Source: Aedes albopictus (Eukaryota; Arthropoda; Insecta; Diptera; Culicidae). Taken from it: a stretch of DNA of 64,000 bases. The stretch's first letter is position 1. Each line of letters opens with the position of its first letter. The translations under genes were made by a program, and so were the position numbers. Positions 47,692 through 56,669 of this stretch are shown here, in pieces. The stretch lies in contig NC_085138.1 of the NCBI RefSeq assembly GCF_035046485.1, positions 92,549,266 to 92,613,265 of the forward strand. Reading direction: 5' to 3'. The notes under the pieces are model-generated. The model had not been told where the DNA came from. It did not search any database and saw only the letters and a list, made by a program, of their open reading frames with translations.

Positions 47692-48124
47692 CCCCTAGAT
47701 TAGCAGATGAAGCACCTCCCATTTGGCTGGCTTTGCAGTTTATTCCGTTTGCATGCTACAGACGCTTCAAACGAATCAACCAAGAAATGAGAAAATTTTC
47801 ATTGAACGGCTGAAGTAACCAAAATATTGGATGGTTGAACCACACTTTTCTCGTTCGATGGAATGAAATTATCTGATTCACAACTCTTGAGGAATAATTT
47901 TTGGTGTTTCTGTAAAAGACCGTTTGATTAATTGACGATTTTAGGGAAGAAGTGGCATGAATTCACCATGCCACGCAAGGTGTGTTGGTTTTCTCAGTGC
48001 TGAATGATGGACGCCACCTGAAACTGCCGCGCCGCTTGCTGCCGTGGATGAGATTAATCACCGGCTTCACTCTTGCTGGCAACGAAGTACACCTTTCTCG
48101 ATCGAGGGTGGAAATTTCTTCAAT

Positions 48125-48391
48125 TAACTCTTGAGGAATCACTTTCGATGGTCCTGAAAAGGACCGTTTGAATAATGGACGAATTTGATGAATTCATCAT
48201 GCCACGCAATGCGTGTTGGATTTCTCCGCGCCGAAAACTCGCCCGCCGCTTGCTGCCGTGGATTAGATTCCTGGTGCTATCAACCGAGAGTCATCGCAGT
48301 CGATGTGCGGCTGCTTGCTGGAGATGACATCCTACCTCCTTGGCCGATCCAACGTAAATGAAGACAGAAAACAGAGGACACAGCTTTTACA
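48125..48391 (-). ncRNA. Putative short transcription unit
   Basis: Upstream (right) lie a CCCGCCCC box and octamer-like GTTTGCAT at 48447-48454, then TGTAAAAG (48384-48391, weak TATA). The exact stem-loop lies at 48150-48165 with CTTGAGGAAT beyond. No protein similarity. Confidence 0.3.
48150..48165 (-). terminator. Histone-type 3' stem-loop, exact
   Basis: Reverse complement reads GGTCCTTTTCAGGACC; downstream ATCGAAAGTGATTCCTCAAG. Confidence 0.6.
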
Positions 48392-48778
48392 CCCCTAGAT
48401 TAGCATATGAAGCTCCTCCCATTCGGCTGGCTTTTCAGTTAATTTCGTTTGCATGACCCGCCCCTCATGCTCCAGACGCATCAAACGATTACTCAACCGA
48501 GAAATGAGCAAATTTCCATTGAACGGATAATGTAACCAAAATATTATATGATTTAGATCATTTTAATTTGGAAAATGTTAGAATTGAAACATTTTTCACG
48601 CAAAATGGTCCGGATATGATAATGCGTTTCCAAAGTCCGGGTGGAACAATTAGGCGTCATAATTGTTGCTGACTGAGTCACCAAGCATTCAATAATTCAC
48701 TTTTCGGTTATACTACACTTTTCCCGTTCGTTGGAATGAAATTATCCGATTCACAGCTCTCGAAAAATCATTTTCGAT

Positions 48779-48794
48779 GGTCCTTAAAAGGACC
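48779..48794 (-). terminator. Histone-type stem-loop with TTTA loop
   Basis: Reverse complement GGTCCTTTTAAGGACC: stem intact, fourth loop base changed, so the site is a perfect palindrome. Not preceded by a TATA box; it belongs to a short sub-repeat. Confidence 0.45.
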
Positions 48795-49019
48795 GTTTGG
48801 ATAATGAATAATTCTAGGAAGAAAATTAAATGAATTCACTATGCCACTATGCGTGTTTGTTTTCTCCGCACTAAATGCTGAACGCCGTCGAAAACTAGCC
48901 CCCCGCTTGCTGCCGTGGATGCAATTAATGACCAGCTTCACTCTTGCTGAGAAACGATGCTCTGTCCTTGCTTTGCACTACACCTTTCTCGATCGAGGGT
49001 GGAAACTTATCCAATTAAC

Positions 49020-49396
49020 TCTTGAGAAATCATTTTCGATGGTCCTGAAAAGGACCGTTTGAATAATGGACGATTTTGATGAATTTACAATGCCACGCAA
49101 TTCGTGTTGGTTTTCTCCGCGCTCAACGCTAGAAGCCATCGAAAACTGGCCCGCCGCTTGCTGCCGTGAATGAGATTCCCGGTGCTATCAGTACGATAGC
49201 CGAGTGTCGTCGCTGAGTCGATGTGCCGCTGCCCAGCTCGAGGTGTCACCTCGACGGTGGTCGAAATGGAACTGACGAACAGCTCTCGCATGATCGCATT
49301 CCTTCCTGCATCGTAGGTAGTTGCCCCCACGATGCGCACCAATCAGAGAGCGTTGGTAGACTGAACGAGAAAATTTGTCCGCTACCCATATTTATA
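49020..49396 (-). ncRNA. Putative short transcription unit (unit 1 of the reverse copy)
   Basis: TATAAATA on the minus strand (49389-49396), body almost identical to 44477-44850, exact stem-loop at 49041-49056 and CTTGAG (CAAGAG in reverse) at about 49021-49024 and beyond. Confidence 0.35.
49041..49056 (-). terminator. Histone-type 3' stem-loop, exact
   Basis: Reverse complement reads GGTCCTTTTCAGGACC; downstream (left) ATCGAAAATGATTTCTCAAG. Confidence 0.6.
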
Positions 49397-49714
49397 GATT
49401 TCAGCGATTTCAATGTCTAACTTTAAAACAACTTTTCAACTATTTATCAATGATTTTTAGGTTCACCGAATATTACAAATTGAACGTGGGAGTTTCATCT
49501 CTCGGATAACGGGATTTGTTTATCATTTCATTCAGTGGGAAAGATACTGTGAGCGTTTAAAATCTTTCACTCAAACGTAACGCTCTTGGTTTCATAAATT
49601 TTGAAATGACACCGGGTATAGAAAACAGAGACGTAGTCCTACGTCAAAACAAACACGCGCAGTGGCATAGTGAATTCATTTAATTTTCTTCCTAAAATTA
49701 TTCATTATCCAAAC

Positions 49715-49730
49715 GGTCCTTTTAAGGACC
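49715..49730 (+). terminator. Histone-type stem-loop with TTTA loop
   Basis: GGTCCTTTTAAGGACC, the counterpart of 48779-48794 in the plus-strand copy. Confidence 0.45.
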
Positions 49731-50108
49731 ATCGAAAATGATTTTTCAAGAGCTGTGAATCGGATAATTTCATTCCAACGAACGGGAAAAGTGTAGTACA
49801 ACCGAAAAGTGAATGATTGAATGCTTGGTGACTCATCCAGCAACAATTATGATGCCTAATTGTTCCACCCGGACTTTGGCAACGCATTATCATAACCGGA
49901 CCATTTTGCGTGAGAAATTTTTTAATTTTAACATCATTTTAATCTAAATCATCTAATATTTTGGTTACATTATCCGTTCAATGAAAATTTTCTCATTTCT
50001 CGGTTGATTAATCGTTTGATGCGTCTGGAGCATGAGGGGCGAGTCATGCAAACGAAATTAACTGAAAATCCTGCCGAATGGGAGGAGCTTCATATGCTAA
50101 TCTAGGGG

Positions 50109-50420
50109 TATAAAAGCAGTGTTCTCTGTTTTCTTTCGTCATTTTCGTTGGATTAGTCAAGGAGGTTGGAGGTGAATGTCACCTCCAGCAAGGCAGCAGC
50201 ACAACAACCCAGCGACTGCTCTCGGCTATCGTGCTGATGATAGCACCTGGAAGCGCATCCATGGCAGCAGAGCGGTGGGTCAATTTTCGACGGCGTCCAG
50301 CACTCTCCGCACTCCGCAGAGAAAACCAACACGCATTGCATGGCATGGTGAATGCATCAAAATCGTCTATTATTCAAACCGGTCCTTTTCAGGACCATCG
50401 AAAATGATTCCTCAAGAGTT
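50109..50420 (+). ncRNA. Putative short transcription unit
   Basis: ATGCAAAC at 50046-50053 (octamer-like), TATAAAAG at 50109-50116, exact stem-loop at 50381-50396, CTCAAGAG at about 50411. The body resembles 47380-47691 in reverse. Open frames (50176-50430, 50352-50642) run through the stem-loop, which argues against coding. Confidence 0.35.
50381..50396 (+). terminator. Histone-type 3' stem-loop, exact
   Basis: Same 16 bases as at 44813, followed by ATCGAAAATGATTCCTCAAG. Confidence 0.6.
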
Positions 50421-50648
50421 AATTGGATAATTTCCAACATCGATCGAGATGTAGTAGTGCAACCAAAATGGAAAAGACAGAGCATCGTTGCCAGCAATAG
50501 TGAAACTGGACTTTATTCTAATCCACGGCAGCAAGCGGCGGTCCAGTTTTCGGTGGCGTTTATCATTCAGCACGGAGAAAACCAACACGCATTGCGTGAC
50601 ATGGTGAATTCATGCCATTTCGTTCCTAAAATCGTCAATTAATCAAAC

Positions 50649-50664
50649 GGTCTTGTTTAGGACC
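50649..50664 (+). terminator. Histone-type stem-loop, variant
   Basis: GGTCTTGTTTAGGACC: the stem keeps six pairs counting one wobble, loop GTTT. Confidence 0.35.
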
Positions 50665-51061
50665 ACCGTAAGAGTTTGTGAATCAGCTAATTTTATTCCA
50701 TTGAACGAGAAAAGTGTGGTGAAACTGAAAATTGAAAGATTGAATACTTGGTGGCCCAGCAATAATGATGAAGCCGGTCACTAATGGCCTAATGGTTCCA
50801 CCCGGAATTTAACATCGTATTATTCTATCCGGACTATTTTGCGTGAAACATTGTTTAATAATAATTAAGTTGAAACATTTTCCGAATTAAACTGATCGAA
50901 ATTATCCAATATTTTGGTTACTCTATCCGTTCAATGAAAATTTTCTCATTTCTCGGTTGATTAGTTGCTTGATGCGTCTGGAGCATTCGGGGCGGGTAAA
51001 GCAAACGAAATAACCTGGAAAGCCAGCCAAATGGGAGGAGCCTAATTTGCTAATCTAGGGG

Positions 51062-51350
51062 AATAAAAGCAGTGACTTCTGTTTTCTTCCGTCATTTATG
51101 TTGGATCAGTCAAGGAGGGTGGAGGTGGATGTCACCTTCAAAGCTGGGCAGCAGTACATCAACTGCGACGATTCTCGGGCGATTACACAGGGAATTCCAT
51201 CCACGGACCACGGCAGCAAGCGGCAGGCCAGTTTTCGACGGCGTCAAGCATTGAGTGCGGAGAAAACCAACACGCATTTCGTGGCATCAAAATCGTCCAT
51301 TATTCATACGGGCCTTTTCAGGACCACTGAAAATGTTTCCTCAAGAGTTA
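51062..51350 (+). ncRNA. Putative short transcription unit
   Basis: A GGGGCGGG box at about 50989-50996 and AAGCAAAC nearby, AATAAAAG (51062-51069) in the TATA position, a stem-loop variant at 51310-51325 and CTCAAGAG at about 51340. Confidence 0.3.
51310..51325 (+). terminator. Histone-type stem-loop, variant
   Basis: GGGCCTTTTCAGGACC: one stem mismatch, loop TTTC intact, CTCAAGAG downstream. Confidence 0.4.
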
Positions 51351-51585
51351 TAAATTGGATTGGATTCCTCCATCAATCGAGAAATGTTTAGTGCAACTCA
51401 AAAGTGAAAAATTGATAGATTCGTTGCTCAGCAAAAGTGAAGCAAGATATTAATCTCATCCATGGCAGCAAGCTGCGGGTCAATATTCGATGGTGTCCAG
51501 CATTCAGTACTGAGACAACCAACTCGCATTGCGTGGCATGATGAATTCATGTCATTTTCATTCTAAAATCGTCAATTGTTCCAAC

Positions 51586-51601
51586 GGATCTTCTCAGGGC
51601 C
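51586..51601 (+). terminator. Histone-type stem-loop, variant
   Basis: GGATCTTCTCAGGGCC: stem partly disrupted, loop TCTC, downstream ATCGAAAATGATTCCTCAAG kept. Confidence 0.3.
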
Positions 51602-51990
51602 ATCGAAAATGATTCCTCAAGAGTTGTGAATCGGATGTTATTCCATCGATCGGGAAAAGTGTGATGTAATCGAAAAGTGAAAGATTGAATACTTGGTGGC
51701 TAAGCAACAGCGATGAAGCCGGCCACTAATGGTTCCAACCGGATTTTAGCAACGCAATATCCATTTTTCGGGCCATTTTGCGTAAAACACAAAATTTAAT
51801 TTTAATATTTTTCAAATTAAAATGAACTTAACCATTAAATATTTTGGTTACTTTATCCGTTCAATGAAAATTTACTCATTTCTCGGTTGATAAATCGCTT
51901 GAAGCGTCTGATTCATGCGGGCGGGTCATGCAAACGAAAGAAACTGGAAAGCCAACTAAATGGGAGGAGCTCAATCTGCTAATCTAGGGG

Positions 51991-52290
51991 CATAAAAGCT
52001 GTTCCCTCTGTTTCCTTTCGTCATTTTCCATGGATCAGTCAAGGAGAGTGGATATCACTTCCCAGCTAGGCAGCTGCACATCAACTCAGCAACGACTCTC
52101 GACTAGGGTGCTGATAGCACCAGGAATCTCATCCACGGCAGCAAGCGACGTCAGTTTTCGATGGCTTTCAGCATTCAGTGCGGATAAAATAAACTCGCAT
52201 TGCGTGTTGAATTCATGCAATTGTCTTGCCAAAATCTTCTGTTATTTAAACGATTCTTTTCAGGATCAGTGAAAATGATTCCTCAAGAGG
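51991..52290 (+). ncRNA. Putative short transcription unit (last of the plus copy)
   Basis: GCGGGTCATGCAAAC at 51921-51935, CATAAAAG at 51991-51998, compensated stem-loop variant GATTCTTTTCAGGATC at 52252-52267, CTCAAGAG beyond. The 80-codon frame 52030-52272 has no domain and runs into the stem-loop. Confidence 0.3.
52252..52267 (+). terminator. Histone-type stem-loop, variant with two outer changes
   Basis: GATTCTTTTCAGGATC: outer pairs G-C, A-T and T-A pair again; the fourth pair is a T-G wobble; loop TTTC intact. Confidence 0.4.
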
Positions 52291-52663
52291 TATCGGATAA
52301 TTAAAAGCGACCGACAGAAGCCACTAATTGTTCTTTTCAGATGTAAACAACGTTTGTCGTATCCAGATTATTTTACTTTACGTGAAACTCCAATCGAAAT
52401 GGTCTATCTAGCGCCATTTAATATTCTAATAATTTTATCCGTTCAATGAAAATACTTTCGAAGAACGGTTGATTGATCATTTAAATTAACTAGTCAATGA
52501 ATGTGTTCAGCGAAGGGGATCATACATAACAATTTTACAACACAACGCATCACTCCACCCATTTGAATTTTGACAGCGTGTCTTGGTTTTGACCGTTCCA
52601 GCCTTTGTCCTACGTCAACATTGCGGTTATATCTCGGACATTACCCACCCCTAGTTTTTTTCC

Positions 52664-53000
52664 AGGAATTTCTCCATAGATTTCCGAAATATTTTTATTT
52701 GATATCCAAACAGAGATTTCTTCGAAGATCGAATTAAGAACTCTTTCAATAATTTTTCAGGAAATGCTCCAGGAACTTCTCCAGGGATGCCTCTAGGCAT
52801 TTCTACGGTGATTGTAGTAAGGATTCTTTCAGAAATTACTTAAGGGTTTTATCGGAAGTTCCTGTACAGGTTTTTGCAGAAACTACTTACCGGATTCCTT
52901 CAGGAACGCCTTGAGAGTTACGTCCCATTATTCCCCAGGTAATTTCTTCAGAAAGAACCAATTTTTTTTTTTCTCCAGAGTTTTTTCAGAGAATAGGTTC
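52664..53000 (+). repeat. Degenerate repeat tract, continuation of 43300-44220
   Basis: Units such as AATTTCTCCATAGATTTCC and ATGCTCCAGGAACTTCTCC. Confidence 0.55.
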
Positions 53001-53059
53001 TGGAAATAAAAGTAGAAAGGCTGCCGAAGCGAAGCCAATTTAGGCAGTTTGAGTGTCTT

Positions 53060-53245
53060 CACTTGTCAATCAGATGTTGATTCATTTTCATTCGTTGACA
53101 GCTTAAGTTAGTAATTGTGATTTAAGCTGCGCTAACCAGTTCTGCTTCCACTAGGTCTTCTGTAGACCACAATTGCTGTAAGCTGAGAGAAGGCTGTGTC
53201 CCAGTAGGGATGCTATGACAAGAAGAAAAGGAAGTAAAAGATGTT
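53060..53245 (+). mobile_element. 3' end of a SINE/LINE (GTCCCAGTAGGGATGCTATG tail)
   Basis: GCTGTAAGCTGAGAGAAGGC is followed by GTCCCAGTAGGGATG and a GACAAGAAGAAAAGGAAG tail. The Feilai-type copies end the same way (GTCCCAGTGGGGACGTAG plus AAG-rich tail). Orientation plus, opposite to the other copies. No tRNA head seen. Confidence 0.45.
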
Positions 53246-53410
53246 AAGAGACGAATGCCGAAAACGGTAAAATCTCTCTGAACAAAAAAAGTAAAAGAGT
53301 TAATAGTTCTGCTGTCAAATGTAAAAAAAGACGGGTATATGGCAAAGCACTGAATGTTAAATCCCATTTTCTCTGTGTCTTTAATACCCATTCGATATTT
53401 TACCACAAAA

Positions 53411-53570
53411 GGATCGTTCAAATATTACGTAACGCAAAATTTGGAAGTTTTAGATCCCCTTCCTCCCTCTCGTAACTATTTTTGTAAGAGAAATTTCAAA
53501 ATTTGGTATGAAGAGTAACACAGCGGGATCCAGTTCCCTCCATTAGCGTTACGTAATATTTGAACGAACC
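53411..53570. mobile_element. 160-bp MITE with TTCAAATATTACGTAACGC ends
   Basis: GGATCGTTCAAATATTACGT at the left and the reversed right end GGTTCGTTCAAATATTACGT are inverted repeats running through AACGC. The target duplication is not clear. No coding capacity. Confidence 0.65.
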
Positions 53571-53999
53571 CGAAGCAGACCCTCCTCATCTATCTCATTA
53601 ACCCCTCTTTCTCTGACGGGTTCAGAAAAAAAAAATCACGAATAAAAAAATGATTTTAAAAAATGTCCCGATTTTGTCAGGTACCCGATTTTGTCAGCCC
53701 AAAATGCTACCAGGGGCTGACAAAATCGGGTCCTTACTGTATAGGGTTTTTTGCAATATTGGTTTTAATTTTTAAAGCTATTTTTTCAGTGTAGAAAGAA
53801 GTTTTTATATTTTTTGATATTTTTTCTAAAAAACTTCATAGAATTTCACGATACTCCGCCATACAAAACTTTTTTGTAGCTCTTGTCATTTTCAAATTAC
53901 ATTGATTCAAAAACATCAATGAAAAAAATTAGGCCCTTTTCAAAAGTTACTCTTGGAAAATTTCGAAAAACAAGGTATGCAAAGTTGCTTAGAAACACC

Positions 54000-54370
54000 T
54001 ATTGAGAGGATGCTGCCAGCCCCATAGAAGGGTTGGCTCGAAATTCGTCTATATGAACTGTTCGGTAACGAAGGAGTGTAAGGAATGGGTAATTTGCGCC
54101 AACCACAAGAAAGGCAACTATTTGGAATGTGAGAACTTCAGAGCGATCACCATTTTGAATGCTGTCTACATAATGCTATCCCCCATAGATAATCTTCCGT
54201 CGTCCGTCATCTAAAACAAATGAGTTCGTGGAAAGTTATCAAGCCGGCTTCGTCGACGGCCGTTCGACAATCAACCAGATCTTCACCATATAGAAAATCC
54301 TCCAGAAATGCCGTGAATACCAGGTTCCAACGCATCACCAGTTCTTCAAGGCAGATTGGAGAGTAGCAGC
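54000..54370 (+). pseudogene. Reverse transcriptase fragment of an RTE-like element
   Basis: The sequence keeps the order of the RT fingers/palm start: ENFRAITILNAVY near 54132-54170, then after a stop and phase change YQAGFVDGRSTINQIF near 54238-54285 and ILQKCREYQV near 54297-54328. This matches the same region of the minus-strand element (NYRAITLLSA, EYQAGFMGERST). Stops and frame shifts, no ends found. Confidence 0.6.
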
Positions 54371-56051
54371 AGTGAATCGAAATGTGTTTCTTAGTATTGT
54401 ATTGTACAAGATTCAGTATTCAACTACACAAATCAAATAAGTGCATAGTACCATTTTTCCCATATCCCGAACGCCTATGGAAAGGACACAATGACGCAAT
54501 TGTCGCAACTTCCAGTCAGGTGAGATGAAACATCATACATCCAGTCGGATTCCCTTCGTTTCTGTGGCTGTTGGCTGATTGCTAGAGCTTCCCCGTTTAT
54601 TTAGCGAAAGCAAGGTTAAGTAATCTACATGCCTGGTTTCAAATCTCCCAACTTGTCCCAGTTCCTCACCCTCAATCGGTTGGAACGAACGAGGTGTTGC
54701 TCCGCCGTTTGTGAGAAACCATATATCTCTCGCCGTTCATGAAACAACGGCTCGACTCACGCTGCGCTGCCTGCGATGCGATACGAACCACATCTGATAA
54801 TTTAAACCGATGTTTAATTAGCCGGTGTGTGGCAGCCCGTGCGCCTATGTGTTGTAGGCAGGAGCGTATAACAATGAACGTGTTCCCCCGTTATACCCGG
54901 GATTGTAGGCGGTTCGTGCATTCGCGGCTTCAAAGGATATTCCACGGAATATGAGATTTCATTTTAATTTGTCAAACTCAGGAGGGTTTTCTTTTTTGAA
55001 CCACAATACCGACTTCATGAACAGCTGTGCATCGAATTCGTTAATATTTCCAGTGAATCTAAAACAAACAGAGCCTGACTTTTAGCCTAGTGTTCCATGA
55101 GCACATAAATTAAGAGATTTAAATCTTTTGTATTCATGTACTGTAGGAAGCCGCGCAAATACTCTACAACCTGGGATCTACAACTAAGGAAAGGACCGAA
55201 GTCTTTTGTTTCATTTTTCGAAGTTCATTTATTTTGTAAATTGTGTCAAACAGACACTCTCATCAACAGGCTATGTGACTAGGGCCTCTAAAGCTGCAAC
55301 TGCAAAGGTTTGGGTCAGGAACTTTTCGTATAATACATTTCCTTGACTTCATTCCTACACATGCAAAAAGGTCATAGTAGAATACTGAAGCTTTATCTTA
55401 TATGATTTACGTTGTAAAATATTGCGATGCAATTTAGCATCTTATGCGACTAAATAACATTTGGAAAGCTTACGTCTCACATTTGAGCCGTCTCCAAACA
55501 AATCGTTTTCCAAAATTCAGTTTCATCGCACCAATTCACGCGGAACAGCCCGCTCCCCCTACTGTTACGGGGTGGGGTGCGGTTGATTAAATATGGGAAG
55601 TGCACCTCTGAAGCCATTAATCTAGGAAGTTACGCTTGGAAAAACCTTTGTGGATGGGGAACGAGGCGCGTTAGTTCCTGTTGTAAGGCGCGCACTGCCT
55701 GCGTTGGCACATATCGGAGCAATTATCCATTAACATATTCATAGATATGTACGTGTGTCACGGGACGGGAAAGCACAGTCCACGACACTCCCATATGTGT
55801 GTGTATATATGACTGCTCCGAGGGTGTCTTATTAGCTATGGAAATTAATTAGACTATCATGTAGTAATAAATTAGCCGAGTAAATTCAGTTTGTCATTGT
55901 GGCCACGGGCAGCAAAACGCTGATTTCAACGGCGGCGATTGTGATTTGCCTTGGATGATCAACTTGTAATACAACTAGCTGGCGGGACCGATTGTTTGTA
56001 TGGTTGTGGGTCATAAATGTACAGCTTTTGGTACTACATAACTGTCTCCTT
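54371..56051. other. Apparently unique spacer
   Basis: Mixed composition. A 71-codon frame at 54739-54954 is cysteine/arginine-rich without a recognised motif. No gene called. Confidence 0.35.
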
Positions 56052-56111
56052 GATTGATTGAATTGATTCCAATCGGTTACCGAATCGTGAATACGACACT
56101 TACCTTACCGG

Positions 56112-56633
56112 TCAGACTAAAGCCTGAGTGTTCTCTACTGTGCGTAGGAGCCATCTCCATTGTACTCGGTCCATGGATGCACGTTTCCAGTCTCGCCCAC
56201 TACGAAGGGTCCGCAAATCGTCCTCCACTTGATCGACCCACCTAGCTCGCAGCGCATCACGTATTCTTGTACCGGTCGGATGACTCTCGAGAATCATTTT
56301 AGTCGGGTTGCTATCAGACATTCTGATGACGTGACCCGCCCACCGTAGCCTTCCGATTTTCGCGGTATGGACGATGGCTGGTTCTCTCAGCAGCTCGTGG
56401 TCATTCGCCTTCTCCAAGTCCCGTCTTCCATCTGCACTCCGCTAAAGATGATACTCAACACCTGCCGTTCGAAAACTCCAAGGGCGCGTTGGTCCTCTGC
56501 AGGTAGGGTCCATGTTTCGTGCCCATAGAGGACGACCGGTCTAATCAGCGTTTTGTAGATAGTTAACTTCGTGTTACGGTGAACTTTATTCGATCGTAGA
56601 ATTGTGCGGAGTCCAAAGTAAGCAAGATTTCCT
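56112..56633 (-). pseudogene. C-terminal part of the RTE-like polyprotein
   Basis: Begins at the insertion edge with AGNLAYFGLRTILRS, followed by TLIRPVVLYGHETWTL, FERQVLSIIFSGVQMEDG and, after a frame shift near 56410, RLRWAGHVIRMSD, WVDQVEDDLRTLRSG and a final tryptophan-rich block ending near 56112. These are the standard post-palm landmarks of the family. It is cut from the catalytic core by the TIR element at 56642-60092; the phases agree across it once one target duplication is ignored. Confidence 0.75.
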
Positions 56634-56669
56634 GCCACAATCATTGGCGTAGCTAGAGGGGGGGCCTGG

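Larger units (their letters stand above)
45016..49649 (-). mobile_element. Histone-signal repeat element, minus-strand copy inserted in the first
   Basis: Read in reverse it starts at 49645 with GACGTAGGACTACGTC and ends near 45020 with CTAGTTTTTTTCC, the same ends as the plus-strand copy. The first 780 bp (49645-48870) are nearly identical to 44228-45005 by eye. Stem-loops on the minus strand lie at 49041, 48779, 48150 and 47404, with decayed ones at 47910, 47139 and 45573. A run of A at both junctions hides the exact target duplication. A SINE is inserted at 46688-47015. No coding sequence recognised. Confidence 0.6.
44226..52663 (+). mobile_element. Histone-signal repeat element, plus-strand copy, split by a second copy
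   Basis: Two parts, 44226-45015 and 49650-52663, together form one element. Joining is inferred because the reverse copy (45016-49649) contains the same sequence across the junction without interruption. It starts with GACGTAGGACTACGTC (44228-44243) and ends with TTTGTCCTACGTCAAC and TTACCCACCCCTAGTTTTTT. In between, seven stem-loop sites of the histone type occur in series (44813, 49715, 50381, 50649, 51310, 51586, 52252), several preceded by TATA boxes. No protein domain. Class unknown: no full TIRs, no LTRs, no RT. Confidence 0.6.
42681..53739. mobile_element. Possible 11-kb composite bounded by CCCGATTTTGTCAG inverted ends
   Basis: The left end CAGTGGGGACCCGATTTTGT and the reversed right end CAGTAAGGACCCGATTTTGT match, and both carry further CCCGATTTTGTCAG motifs just inside. 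TA follows the right end; the left flank is AA, so the duplication is not proven. Each site shows only one end of the element, in the orientation expected for a single large unit. It encloses a SINE, degenerate repeats, the histone-signal elements and a MITE. Alternative: two separate truncated MITEs. Confidence 0.4.

Noticed and set aside
44226..52663. A histone gene cluster
   Set aside because: Stem-loops and promoter-like motifs fit, but no frame in the units matches H1, H2A, H2B, H3 or H4. A weak AG-QF resemblance to H2A in one frame is not enough.
44226..52663. An LTR retrotransposon or a provirus-like element
   Set aside because: No direct terminal repeats, primer-binding site, gag or RT is present; the large repeats are inverted.
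54739..54954. Cysteine-rich small protein
   Set aside because: Cysteine spacing fits no family I know, and there is no signal peptide or promoter.
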